Shown here one piece after another: positions 15,723 to 24,272 of a DNA stretch of 26,866 nucleotides. A model generated the notes under the pieces. The model did not search any database. It was not told the DNA's origin and was given only the letters and a program-made list of their open reading frames with translations. The translations under genes and the position numbers were made by a program. The DNA is taken from NCBI GenBank assembly GCA_904501955.1, contig CAJGCY010000017.1:1-26866 (forward strand), written 5' to 3'. Within the stretch, counting starts at the first letter, position 1; each line of letters starts with the position of its first letter. Source of the stretch: an uncultured Akkermansia sp. (GTDB lineage Bacteria > Verrucomicrobiota > Verrucomicrobiia > Verrucomicrobiales > Akkermansiaceae).

Positions 15723-15750
15723 ATTATACCCGCTTTTGCCTCCATGTGAA
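15723..15750 (-). promoter_or_regulatory. ilvE promoter
   Basis: TTCACA (15750-15745), a 16-bp spacer and a perfect TATAAT (15728-15723) on the minus strand. The -10 lies 33 nt before the ATG, so this is one of the few leadered genes of the window. Confidence 0.65.
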
Positions 15751-15803
15751 GCAGAAAAAACCCGTATGATGCATTTTATCCCCTTTTCTGACATACAGCA
15801 GGC

Positions 15804-15832
15804 TTGAGAAGCCCCCGTTTTCATGATATTAT
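15804..15832 (+). promoter_or_regulatory. Promoter of the 150-residue secreted protein gene, near-leaderless
   Basis: TTGAGA (15804-15809), a 17-bp spacer and TATTAT (15827-15832), then 6 nt to the ATG at 15839. It is divergent from the ilvE promoter, which is about 55 bp away. Confidence 0.72.
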
Positions 15833-15838
15833 CCGCTC

Positions 15839-16291
15839 ATGAACATGCGTTTCACACTCACATTGATGTGCAGCCTCGCGCTTGCTCCCCTTGCCACCGC
15901 TCAGGATATTTCTCTTGCGCCCGCTCCTGCTCAGCAATCCGCGCTCGAGCAATACACCGCACCGCTGGAGCAAATGTTCTCCGTGATTGAGCAAGTCAAC
16001 ACCATCTTGGCTTCCGCTCAGGACGAAGAAACCGCCGAAGCTGCAGGCGAGGCCATCCTCCCCCACCTGAAACAGCTCGATAATGCCGCTAAGCAATTCT
16101 TATCCCTCCCCATGCCCGAGCCGCAACTCGAGCAGCAAATCATGGCTTGGTTCGGAGAGCGTGAGCACATCATGGAAGAAATGGCTAAGCAAGTCGAGCG
16201 TCTGGAGCAAGAAGACCCCGCCTTCTTCGGGTCTCAAACCCTCATCTCCTCCATCATCATGCTCGGTGGTGTGCTCGGTGGCGCACAATAA
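15839..16291 (+). CDS. Small secreted helical protein, function unknown
   Basis: I do not recognise a family. The 150-residue product starts with a clear signal peptide (MNMRFTLTLMCSLALAP) and a signal peptidase I site at ATA-Q. The mature part is mostly acidic amphipathic helix (EQMFSVIEQVNTILASAQ, MEEMAKQVERLEQED) and ends with a hydrophobic Gly-rich segment, LISSIIMLGGVLGG. It is probably periplasmic or envelope associated. It has its own promoter and terminator, so it is a single-gene unit. Confidence 0.85.
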   Translation: MNMRFTLTLMCSLALAPLATAQDISLAPAPAQQSALEQYTAPLEQMFSVIEQVNTILASAQDEETAEAAGEAILPHLKQLDNAAKQFLSLPMPEPQLEQQIMAWFGEREHIMEEMAKQVERLEQEDPAFFGSQTLISSIIMLGGVLGGAQ

Positions 16292-16317
16292 GCAAGCGGC
16301 AACCTTCCCTTTACCCC

Positions 16318-16353
16318 GTCACGCCCTGCTCCTCAGCACGGCGTGACTTTTTT
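16318..16353 (+). terminator. Terminator after the 150-residue secreted protein gene
   Basis: GTCACGCC (16318-16325) pairs with GGCGTGAC (16340-16347), followed by six T residues. Confidence 0.9.
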
Positions 16354-16431
16354 GCCCCCGAACATCGGAGAAAAAAAGCTTGATTTTTCCTCCGCTCTGA
16401 GTCAGAATAACTTAGCATCTTTCATCGCACT

Positions 16432-16437
16432 GATTAT
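16432..16437 (+). promoter_or_regulatory. Putative -10 element of the 170-residue membrane protein gene
   Basis: GATTAT ends exactly 6 nt before the ATG at 16444, the spacing seen at other near-leaderless genes here. No good -35 hexamer is found at 16-18 bp, so support is mostly positional. Confidence 0.4.
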
Positions 16438-16443
16438 CGCCTT

Positions 16444-16956
16444 ATGTGCCATTTATTAAAGAAATATCCCATACGCTGCATCAGCGTGGCTTCTCTGCTC
16501 GCTTGGGGCGCTTTTGCAGCATGGAGTCTGAGCAACAGCGGCGTAGAATACCATGAGCTATACCAAGAAGCCATGGGCGTTGACTCCGAATCAGCCGCCA
16601 TGATTCGGCAAAAAATGGAAGCCGCCAACCTCATGACGATTATCGAATGCCTTTACGCCGCCCTCATCGCCTTCGGCGCGTGGTACATCGCCTGCTCCGT
16701 TATCGCCATCAGACGCATGAAGAGAGCCGGCATCTCCCACGCGTGGGAGCGCTGCATTCTCTCCGTTTTCCCCTTACTGCTCCTGTTAATATGGTGTGAT
16801 TCCGTACTCGACTCACGCCCCACAAGCTACGACTACGAGGCATACTCCGCCTGCCTATGCCAAGCCGGCGCCGTAATCTGCCTCGGCATCTTGCTGAGCG
16901 TCATCCCCCATTACCTCCTCTGCCACCGGGCAATAATGAAATCCGCAATCATATAA
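16444..16956 (+). CDS. Small four-helix membrane protein, function unknown
   Basis: No family recognised. The 170 residues contain four hydrophobic segments, near residues 13-30, 63-88, 105-120 (SVFPLLLLLIWCDSV) and 137-158 (AGAVICLGILLSVIPHYLL). An acidic 30-residue stretch containing DSESAA lies between the first two. It ends 74 bp before the end of the accessory operon, which converges on it. It could be a neighbour by chance; an immunity role for the nearby nuclease is conceivable but has no sequence support, and its strand is opposite. Confidence 0.75.
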   Translation: MCHLLKKYPIRCISVASLLAWGAFAAWSLSNSGVEYHELYQEAMGVDSESAAMIRQKMEAANLMTIIECLYAALIAFGAWYIACSVIAIRRMKRAGISHAWERCILSVFPLLLLLIWCDSVLDSRPTSYDYEAYSACLCQAGAVICLGILLSVIPHYLLCHRAIMKSAII

Positions 16957-16995
16957 TAAACTTACTCAATACCCACCGTTAACTTGAACAAGATT

Positions 16996-17015
16996 GAGCC
17001 CCTATAAAGGGGCTC
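16996..17015. terminator. Possible weak terminator hairpin between convergent genes
   Basis: GAGCCCC (16996-17002), loop TATAAA, GGGGCTC (17009-17015) is a perfect 7-bp stem in the gap between the membrane protein gene and the HNH protein gene. Neither side has a good T-run, so termination is uncertain. Confidence 0.45.
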
Positions 17016-17030
17016 GAACTACGAGAAAAG

Positions 17031-18884
17031 TTAATAACAAACAAAACCTGATAACGTTTGAGAGGGGCTTTTGATATTATTCAAAATATCCTGCAAAGCA
17101 GGGCTTACCTTTATGTTAGGCAAATCTTTAACATATACACCTATTTTATCCAACAATTCAGTTGAAGGTCTCCAATCCGGCTTTGCTTGAACAAATCGAT
17201 CAACATGTTGAACAACATGACGCATGATATTGTTACTCTTGCGGATATTGTCTAACTGAGGCAAGAACGTCAAATTACCCGGATGAGCCTTCAACGCAGG
17301 ATCCAAACTCTTCGGAATAATATGATCAACATCCAGACGGAACTTTCCAGTACCTTTAATATACCCCCAAGGATTCAATCCTTTTTCCATACGAGCTATA
17401 TTTTCCGGAGTCAACCATTTATTCTGCTTCAAATAACGAAGATTACGAGTCAAGGAATCCGCAATCAATTTACCTTCTGCCCCCATGTCTGCAAATTGCT
17501 TGCGAAGATAAGGCCCTATTTTCACACCTTTTTGCTCTAACTTGCTAAGATGAGCAACAGATTTAAGAAGGCTTTCCTTCATGGGATTATGCGCCACTGT
17601 TCTCGTCTTTGCAGCGATGCGTTCAGGAGAGAACACCTGACGAGGATTCTCATAAAACTTCTTCAGGGCTCCGGCTGCAGACTTAGAGTTAAGAGTAGCT
17701 TTAGCAAGTCTGTTTCCTGCCTGCTTGGTGGCAACTCTCGTCACCGTTGACGCACCGGATTTCAGCATGGAACCAACGAGTCCCCATGCACAATATACCG
17801 ACATTGCGGTAACTGCTGTCTCTCGGGCAAAAGAAATCCAGTCTCCAACGGTCACCTCTACTCCGGCTTGATATCTACGAACAATGTCAGTACCGGATCC
17901 CACTACCGGCAATATTTTGATATAGCCGGCGCGCCAATCCTTGGTAATCAATTTAGAAATTTCATTCGTTTGCGTATTAGACTCCGAAAAAACCGGTTTC
18001 AACTCGCCGGCATCATTTAGCTCGGAACGCGTGTGAGAAACCTCACTTTTCACATACGTGCGTTGAGTCACTTGCACTTCGTTTCCCAAAACCTTTTCCC
18101 AGAATGTTCTCTCAGACTCCGTCGTTTCTTGCAGAGTGGTCTCTTTAACTTTAAGTTCCTCCTCAGACAGCGTTTTCTTATCAATATTATCGCCTTCAAG
18201 AGTCACCTTCTGAGACTGAACTTGAGTCGACTGCTGAAGTTGTTGCAAGTTCTCTTTAATCTTGACGGGGGAGATAATATTCTCGTGAGTAACCGTGTCT
18301 GTTACTGTAATTTTTCGATTTTTGACATACGGTTCCAAACGAGTTTTGGTCAAGTCTTCACCAAAGATACCAAAATCCAAGATATCCACTACATCAAGCA
18401 AAGCTCTCCATAAGAGCTGAGAATCAGGCATCTTTCCTTCCTTAACCATGTTAAACACATTTTTGAGGTTAACGAAAGAGCTGATATCCTTATCAATTGT
18501 GCGAAAATTGAGTGTTGTTACCTTCTCCGATTTCGTACCGTCATCAGATACATGTTCATCTACCTTAACACCTCCTACATCATATATTTGTTCATTCGGC
18601 AAATGCTTTTCAAACTGAGACGGCTCGTTGGAAACAGATTCTCCTTGCGGCTTTATCACCGCAGCAGTAGTTTTATTTGCAGCAGCTCTCTCAGCCCCCT
18701 CTAATTTCGCCGTAAGATCAGCTAACTGTTCAGCATTTGCCCCGGCGTACTTCATCATCCCCAACAAGACAAGTTGAGGCAAGCAGGTTCCTGAAAAGTT
18801 TTCGAAATTATTCACCGCATCCACAACCATCCGCCCGGCTGCGACCATCTTCGTACCTGCGACCATTGTTCCAAGCACAGACAT
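17031..18884 (-). CDS. Large HNH nuclease effector-like protein, last gene of accessory operon
   Basis: A 617-residue modular protein. Its N-terminus (first 55 residues) is Gly/Ala/Met rich and hydrophobic, without a standard signal peptide. A hydrophilic middle region (about 60-310) contains coiled-coil-like QLQQSTQVQSQKVTLEG. A hydrophobic segment near residues 315-385 (ILPVVGSGTDIVRRYQ, GDWISFARETAVTAMSVY) resembles the pre-toxin regions of polymorphic toxins. The C-terminal domain is an HNH endonuclease: DVDHIIPKS (H521), GNLTFLP (N537) and DNIRKSNN (N546). The architecture is that of a delivered nuclease toxin or of the nuclease arm of a defence system. No immunity gene follows it. A strong Shine-Dalgarno site precedes the ATG, which is 2 nt after the upstream stop. 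Confidence 0.82.
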   Translation of the reverse strand: MSVLGTMVAGTKMVAAGRMVVDAVNNFENFSGTCLPQLVLLGMMKYAGANAEQLADLTAKLEGAERAAANKTTAAVIKPQGESVSNEPSQFEKHLPNEQIYDVGGVKVDEHVSDDGTKSEKVTTLNFRTIDKDISSFVNLKNVFNMVKEGKMPDSQLLWRALLDVVDILDFGIFGEDLTKTRLEPYVKNRKITVTDTVTHENIISPVKIKENLQQLQQSTQVQSQKVTLEGDNIDKKTLSEEELKVKETTLQETTESERTFWEKVLGNEVQVTQRTYVKSEVSHTRSELNDAGELKPVFSESNTQTNEISKLITKDWRAGYIKILPVVGSGTDIVRRYQAGVEVTVGDWISFARETAVTAMSVYCAWGLVGSMLKSGASTVTRVATKQAGNRLAKATLNSKSAAGALKKFYENPRQVFSPERIAAKTRTVAHNPMKESLLKSVAHLSKLEQKGVKIGPYLRKQFADMGAEGKLIADSLTRNLRYLKQNKWLTPENIARMEKGLNPWGYIKGTGKFRLDVDHIIPKSLDPALKAHPGNLTFLPQLDNIRKSNNIMRHVVQHVDRFVQAKPDWRPSTELLDKIGVYVKDLPNIKVSPALQDILNNIKSPSQTLSGFVCY

Positions 18885-18886
18885 TA

Positions 18887-19615
18887 TTATTTCTCCTCAA
18901 TCGTCATTGTGTTAATAAAAGATTGTGCCACCTCGGTCCAAGTTTCCGCTTCTTCTGCATACTTTGCAGATAAGAGTATGGCTGTACAATACAAACAATT
19001 CTCTACAAACGCAGCAGTTTGCAACGACTGCGGCAAAAGCACATTCATCAGCTGTTGCCATAACATACATACTGTTTCAGCAGCTAAATCACCGGGCGAC
19101 GAAAATAGCGCTCTTTGTGCCGTTGCCATATCGTCCAGCCATGAATCGTGCAATAGTCCACCATGTACCTTAGAGCAATAAACCAAGGCACAAAAATAAA
19201 GCATTGTCTCATTCCATCCCTCACCGAAAAACAGCTCAGCAGCCCCATCTCTCAAAATCGGCAAAGCCACCAACGGAGGAAAATCAACTGCGCCCTCTTC
19301 CAAAGCAGCCAGATGATACTTGCAGTGAACACTAAGCATTCGAATCATCTGTTCCCGCTCCTGACCACTCACCAGTTTAAGCTCGCTTATGAAAACCTCC
19401 GCCAGTCTATAATAGCCGGTACAGAGAGCAGCGAGTTCTTCATCTCGACCAATGTTTTGATACGCACAAACATCCACTAACCATTGCGGAGCATCTTCGG
19501 CATTTCTGCCACTCAAAGCCCAAGCAATCGGCAACCTTAAGCAGTTGCTATTGTTACTCGGAACTACGTTCTCCGGAAAGAACGCTGCTATATTATCGTT
19601 TATATCATATGACAT
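18887..19615 (-). CDS. Unknown helical protein of the HerA/HNH operon
   Basis: I do not recognise a family. The product is 242 residues, cytosolic, acidic and predicted mostly alpha-helical (MIRMLSVHCKYHLAALEEG, MATAQRALFSS, CLYCTAILLSAKYAEEAET), with many Cys, Trp and Leu residues; the helix-pair feel is reminiscent of TPR-like or adaptor proteins, but no repeat is clear. The ATG at 19615 is chosen because an AGGAGG site lies 7 nt upstream. It is 2 nt after the HerA stop and 2 nt before the HNH gene. That position next to the nuclease makes it a candidate chaperone, adaptor or immunity protein; this is inference only. Confidence 0.75.
   Translation of the reverse strand: MSYDINDNIAAFFPENVVPSNNSNCLRLPIAWALSGRNAEDAPQWLVDVCAYQNIGRDEELAALCTGYYRLAEVFISELKLVSGQEREQMIRMLSVHCKYHLAALEEGAVDFPPLVALPILRDGAAELFFGEGWNETMLYFCALVYCSKVHGGLLHDSWLDDMATAQRALFSSPGDLAAETVCMLWQQLMNVLLPQSLQTAAFVENCLYCTAILLSAKYAEEAETWTEVAQSFINTMTIEEK
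18893..18898 (-). promoter_or_regulatory. Shine-Dalgarno site of the HNH protein gene
   Basis: GAGGAG on the minus strand lies 8 nt before the ATG at 18884, inside the last codons of the upstream gene. It is one of only two textbook ribosome binding sites noticed in the window and fixes the start. Confidence 0.8.
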
Positions 19616-19617
19616 AA

Positions 19618-22395
19618 TCAACCCTCCTTTATTTCCTCTATCTTTACATGCAACGCATTAACAAGATTGCCAAAATACATGGTAGCCTCACCTGCATCGT
19701 GACGAGCCAAATCTTCTATTTGTTCCTTATTCAGGTTCATCGTGGCACCAACTGCTTCACGGTCATCTTTGGAAAGCAACCGATGTGCAATCTTTACTTC
19801 CGTATTCTTCATTACCTCAGGAGTGAGTTTCGACGGAATCTGATCCACAATAATCATCCCCTGACCATAAGCTCGAACCTCCGCCAACATATCACTGAAT
19901 ATCTCAACAGATTTGCTACGAGGGCTTGCCTGGGTTTCACCCTTACCCTCAGCTTTCGCCAATAGACGGTGAGCCTCCTCCAGCACCACAATGTGACGCA
20001 AAGTATTTTTCGGAACTTTACCTTGCTGATATTCCACTTGGCGATGCTCATAGATGCGACCGAGCAACAACGCCATGATGAAAGACTTCTCATCGTTATC
20101 TGAAAATGCCTCAAGTTCAAAAAGAACATTCTTTTTCAACAAGTCAGCAAAGTTCTGTTGTTCGATACTGTTCAACAATTTTCCCTTAAGCGAGCAGCAA
20201 AGAGAACTCAAGCGAGCACGCAGAGCACCGCGGAGACTGATACGATAGTCAGATTTATCTTCTCCGAAGAAATCCGTCAGCACAGGATCGACCAAGTCAA
20301 CCATATCTCTTATCTGCGGCATGTAATTCTCACGAATCTTCCATCTTTCGGAAGCTCTGAAGCATGAGACAAGCCTGCGTTCCATCTCCATGTTCTCCCC
20401 GGTCTCCAAATCCCACCCTTTTCGTTCATACACATTGCACAGCAACGATTCCAGAATAAACGGCATACTGGAATAAGAGCCAAGTAAAGCATTGAATACT
20501 GCTTTCAAGAAATCCAAGTGAGAGAACAAAGCAACCCCCTCTGGGAACGAGAACGGATTCAGAGTAAAGTCACAACCACGACGCCCCAAAGAGAATCGAA
20601 TCAAGTTCATTTTCTCCACTGCTTCCAAAGCTCTGTACTCAGTCTTAACAGGCTCCAGAACCATGAAATTAACGGGTTTCTCTTCGTGAAGTGCGACTTC
20701 ATGCAACAAACGCCTCATTGTTGTGGATTTGCCGGACCCTGTAACACCACATACAAAGCAGTGTTTATTCAGTTGATCATACCCCAAACGCACACTGGAA
20801 ATAATTTCATTTACCGGAGCCTTACGGTTCACTGTACGGTCTATCAATCCTCCCATTTTAATGGTCGGAGAATCGGCTTTGGGTTTCGGAGAGCAACGGG
20901 CATATTCTACCAGTTGTTGCACCGTAATACCGGGCAAATCCCAGTGCGGCATATCAGCGATATGAGCAAGCTCGTTATGCGTCAAGCAGGTGTACAGATT
21001 GCTATATGAAGCGCCCAGCGGATGAACAGGTTCATGATCGGCAGTATACTCATTAACAGAGGTAAAATTAAGTTCCAGCAATTGCAGCTGGTTACGGTGG
21101 ATCGCATCGTCCTTACTCAAAGCTATGCAACGCATGGGGTCACAGCTGCTGTCATCGCCACTCCAAATGGATATTCCCGCATACGCCGCACGCTGGAGAG
21201 TAGAGGGCTTATTGGTGTGGAAAAAAACACAGGTTTTCCACATACCTTGCCCCTCTGCATTGACAAGACGTTTATGCAGTTTGCCCAACTGCTCAGAAAG
21301 CGCGGAAAGCTCCATATTAGAGACCTCACGGTTGACGCCGATTGAGTGAGACTCGTTGATATTAATTGTACTTGTCGTCCCTTGGCTGGTCGATTGGCTT
21401 TCCCCTTGGGTTTCCTGAATGTTCTGACCATTCGAAACAGAGCGAGCTCGATTCGTACTCTTTTGCACATTGGTGCTGTATGTAGCCTGTTTACCACCGA
21501 AACAAAAGCTTTTCACCGTCTGCCCAATGCGGCTGAACACATTACCATCTTTCACAGAGCGGTTAACACTATCCCCTACCGTTTCTCCCTCAGTGACAGA
21601 TACATTCACATTTTCACCTTTGGAAATGCTGACGCTGCTGCCTCGCGTCACATTCATATTGATAGAAAGAGAGCCACCCTGACTTGTTCCTTCCGTAATG
21701 TTGGTGTGATACTTAGCTAAGGGCTTGATAATATTATACAATTCTGCCACATTACTGCGATATTCCCTCAATTCGTTGATGGAAAGAGGCTCGCACAAAA
21801 TAGAAAGCGCAAAATCCTCTCCTGCTAACGAGTCGATTATTCGCTCTATGCCCGTACGTGCTTTTTCTTCTTCTTGGTACTGGTCACGCTTCTCCCACGC
21901 AACATGACACGTCGGGATTCCCGTTACCAAGCAGTAGTTAGAAAAATTGTTCAAACTTCCAATTAACGCTTGTTGATCGGCATTCGTAAGGCCTTTGCCA
22001 ACCTGGCACCCCGGCATAATACCCAACAAACTGTGAGTCAGTTCACGCGCATCAGTTCCATCTTCCGATATAATTCCTAAGTACAGTTTAATGGTACCTT
22101 CACAGCTATCGCCTTTGATAATGTACCAAAAACGGGTATTCATGGCGTGCAGTACTCCGTAAAACTGACTTAAAGCCTTGCGAATATCACGTCTATCGCG
22201 GAATGCAATAGAGTCGACTTGCAAAAAAGCAAGTTTATTCCATACCTCCCTACTTATCGCCCCCTCCTCCATGGTAGAGCATTTCATCACCGCCTGCATA
22301 TCATATACAGGGCGATTGAAAATATACCCTAAATCATCTGTATTTAGTACGTATGATTCCTGATTACTCACACCATATTGTTGTTCATTACTCAT
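19618..22395 (-). CDS. HerA/DUF87-type ATPase with Ser/Thr/Gly-rich insert
   Basis: A 925-residue ATPase of the HerA-FtsK superfamily; such proteins form hexameric motors that pump DNA or protein. Walker A is GVTGSGKST (starts at residue 550), Walker B is VVLEEAH (803-809), and DQIPSKLTPEV and KIAHRLLSKDDREAVGATM match the later HerA motifs. The N-terminal 230 residues form a separate globular domain with no recognised family. Residues of about 230-360 are two low-complexity, Ser/Thr/Asn/Gly-rich arms of likely beta structure (SVSISKGENVNVSVTEGETV; GESQSTSQGTTSTININESH) around a short linker. The ATG at 22395 overlaps the previous stop by 8 nt and is preferred to the longer 22437 start. Confidence 0.88.
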   Translation of the reverse strand: MSNEQQYGVSNQESYVLNTDDLGYIFNRPVYDMQAVMKCSTMEEGAISREVWNKLAFLQVDSIAFRDRRDIRKALSQFYGVLHAMNTRFWYIIKGDSCEGTIKLYLGIISEDGTDARELTHSLLGIMPGCQVGKGLTNADQQALIGSLNNFSNYCLVTGIPTCHVAWEKRDQYQEEEKARTGIERIIDSLAGEDFALSILCEPLSINELREYRSNVAELYNIIKPLAKYHTNITEGTSQGGSLSINMNVTRGSSVSISKGENVNVSVTEGETVGDSVNRSVKDGNVFSRIGQTVKSFCFGGKQATYSTNVQKSTNRARSVSNGQNIQETQGESQSTSQGTTSTININESHSIGVNREVSNMELSALSEQLGKLHKRLVNAEGQGMWKTCVFFHTNKPSTLQRAAYAGISIWSGDDSSCDPMRCIALSKDDAIHRNQLQLLELNFTSVNEYTADHEPVHPLGASYSNLYTCLTHNELAHIADMPHWDLPGITVQQLVEYARCSPKPKADSPTIKMGGLIDRTVNRKAPVNEIISSVRLGYDQLNKHCFVCGVTGSGKSTTMRRLLHEVALHEEKPVNFMVLEPVKTEYRALEAVEKMNLIRFSLGRRGCDFTLNPFSFPEGVALFSHLDFLKAVFNALLGSYSSMPFILESLLCNVYERKGWDLETGENMEMERRLVSCFRASERWKIRENYMPQIRDMVDLVDPVLTDFFGEDKSDYRISLRGALRARLSSLCCSLKGKLLNSIEQQNFADLLKKNVLFELEAFSDNDEKSFIMALLLGRIYEHRQVEYQQGKVPKNTLRHIVVLEEAHRLLAKAEGKGETQASPRSKSVEIFSDMLAEVRAYGQGMIIVDQIPSKLTPEVMKNTEVKIAHRLLSKDDREAVGATMNLNKEQIEDLARHDAGEATMYFGNLVNALHVKIEEIKEG
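19623..19628 (-). promoter_or_regulatory. Shine-Dalgarno site of the 242-residue protein gene
   Basis: AGGAGG on the minus strand, 7 nt before the ATG at 19615 and within the last codons of the HerA-like gene. It supports translation start at 19615 rather than the upstream TTG. Confidence 0.8.
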
Positions 22396-23299
22396 ATTTC
22401 CAATTCTTGTAAGGATACCCGAATGTAATATTTGCATATCGGCGCCCTAGCTGCGCCTCTACCTCTTCTTGTAATAATTTACCGGCAAACCAACCGGTTA
22501 GACGAATATCAGATTCCGGGGAATACGGCAAGAGATGCCGAAGCCTATTAACATACGCATCTAACATTAACTCAGAGGGCTGAACCCCTCGCGGGCACTC
22601 TTCTCCCGGAATGGATATCACCATTTTTTTTGCCAATAGCTTTTCTTTGATATCCTTAGCATTCTCAATGCGTACAAAGTCTTCAGATATTGATTTCAAA
22701 TATTCACCCAGCCCCCATCGAGGTAAAACTAAACTCCGAAGAGTACCATCCGCACTTCTGATGTGCAGTGACAATGCATCCCAAGTCAAATCTACGTGCA
22801 AAGCAACTCCGTCCAAGCAGGGAGTACTACGCTTTATAACTCGAGGCTTTCCTCCAAACCGGGGAGGCAGATGTCCTTTAGCATTCGATGCTCCTACAAG
22901 AATCCATCGCGCAGACTCAGGAGAATTACCGGCATACCCACTTAGCTTGATTCGGTAGTCATTTTCTTGGAACGCTTCCAATTTTTTATATTCTTTCCAA
23001 TCAGTCAGCGCCCCGGCATGTCCGAATACCGTATAACAACCATCTAAAAATGAAGCAAAGACACGGGGATATTCGCATTCCTCCGGGGGAGTCAACTCAT
23101 CAGGAGAACCAAGGGTAAACAAAAGATTTGCAAGAGTATATTGACAAGCCTCAGTCGTCTCCGCCCAGTCAGACGGAGCCCCCCAAAACACGTTATCATA
23201 TTTAGCGCAATCTACGCCGGTCTCACGCAACGCATCCAAACAAAGACCATAACGAGCACGCAATTTGCCACTCAGCTCTACGAGAGTTTCGGTATTCAT
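22388..23299 (-). CDS. Unknown protein of the HerA/HNH operon, 303 residues
   Basis: No family recognised and no signal peptide or membrane segment. The N-terminal half is helical and Trp/Cys rich (NVFWGAPSDWAETTEACQYT). The C-terminal half appears alpha/beta (ALHVDLTWDALSLHIRSADG, LRSLVLPRWGLGEYL, KKMVISIPGEECP), ending in GRRYANITFGYPYKNWKYE. The ATG at 23299 lies 6 nt after the preceding stop, with a short GAGA next to it. The last 8 nt overlap the HerA-like ATPase gene, which implies tightly coupled synthesis and suggests the two proteins act together. Confidence 0.78.
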   Translation of the reverse strand: MNTETLVELSGKLRARYGLCLDALRETGVDCAKYDNVFWGAPSDWAETTEACQYTLANLLFTLGSPDELTPPEECEYPRVFASFLDGCYTVFGHAGALTDWKEYKKLEAFQENDYRIKLSGYAGNSPESARWILVGASNAKGHLPPRFGGKPRVIKRSTPCLDGVALHVDLTWDALSLHIRSADGTLRSLVLPRWGLGEYLKSISEDFVRIENAKDIKEKLLAKKMVISIPGEECPRGVQPSELMLDAYVNRLRHLLPYSPESDIRLTGWFAGKLLQEEVEAQLGRRYANITFGYPYKNWKYE

Positions 23300-23305
23300 T
23301 CTCAA

Positions 23306-24265
23306 TTAGCAATTATCACGCAAATAACTGATTAGCTTGAACAGGGGAGAATTTTCATCAACTCTCTTTCGAATCGGCTCATTCTTATCGCGAGGTACGC
23401 TCAACGCATTTTTCACGTTCGCCAACAATTCATCCTTCCATGCCTTTAACTCATTAACAACAGTCTCTAAACAGCGTCTTAATTCATCATGATGCTGGTT
23501 CAACTCTTGTATATGCACTGAACTAGAAATAAAGAATGCATCTTTTCCGCTTCTGCCGAATAAACGGTCTTTAGCCGCCAATCCCGCATTATTATCGTTT
23601 TCAACTTCCCGAGCCTTAACTAGCATCTCCCCACTAGCCTGCCACATGGCTTTTATTTTATCTTCTATACTCTTTGCATAGCGCTCACCTAATTCTACAA
23701 CGCCATTCTCCAAGCGGTCAAGATCGCCATCGTCCCTCATAATCCAATCATTCAGGACATACAAGAACTCGAGCGTACTTTTAAAAGGCAGCTTTTCCTC
23801 AGTTTGCCACCCCTCACATGAATCATTGAATATTGGGTTCAGCAAATCTTTGACATGAGAACTAGCAGAGTTGAAAGTATCTTTCAACGAAGAGTACTCA
23901 CCACGAACAGTCTCGAGCTCGCGCTCCAAGCATTCTTTTTCTTCCTCCAAGCGCTCTCTTTGTGCGAAGAGTTCCGCATTCACCGCCTTCAATTGTTCAA
24001 TACTCCTATCACGATTCTGCAACTCTCGATTCGTCATTTCATTATTCATATTATGCAATCGAGCGTTCAGCTCATCATGAGCAACATGAAGATCACGCAG
24101 AAAGAGACGGAACATCTCATCAGAGCGATGTTCGCTTGGCAACTGGGCATAAGCCCCCGCCATTTCCCTGGCTTCCTTTCGCAGCGCAGCAGCCTCCTTC
24201 AACAGAGCGTCATAAGTTTCCTTATGAGTCTCAAACAAGGCGATATTCTGAAACTGAAAATTCAT
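23306..24265 (-). CDS. Coiled-coil protein of the HerA/HNH operon
   Basis: A 319-residue soluble protein dominated by heptad-like helices. About residues 55-135 form a strong coiled coil (DRSIEQLKAVNAELFAQRER followed by LEEEKECLERELETVRGEY). A middle helical region follows (LNDWIMRDDGDLDRLENG), then a second helical segment (HHDELRRCLETVVNELKAWK). There is no enzymatic motif, so a structural or adaptor role is likely. Its start follows the first gene's stop by 7 nt and it is followed after 6 nt by the next gene, so it belongs to the same transcript. Confidence 0.8.
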   Translation of the reverse strand: MNFQFQNIALFETHKETYDALLKEAAALRKEAREMAGAYAQLPSEHRSDEMFRLFLRDLHVAHDELNARLHNMNNEMTNRELQNRDRSIEQLKAVNAELFAQRERLEEEKECLERELETVRGEYSSLKDTFNSASSHVKDLLNPIFNDSCEGWQTEEKLPFKSTLEFLYVLNDWIMRDDGDLDRLENGVVELGERYAKSIEDKIKAMWQASGEMLVKAREVENDNNAGLAAKDRLFGRSGKDAFFISSSVHIQELNQHHDELRRCLETVVNELKAWKDELLANVKNALSVPRDKNEPIRKRVDENSPLFKLISYLRDNC

Positions 24266-24272
24266 ACAAATA

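Noticed and set aside
15690..15824. Upstream extension of IlvE
   Set aside because: It contains the TATAAT box of ilvE and shows no aminotransferase similarity.
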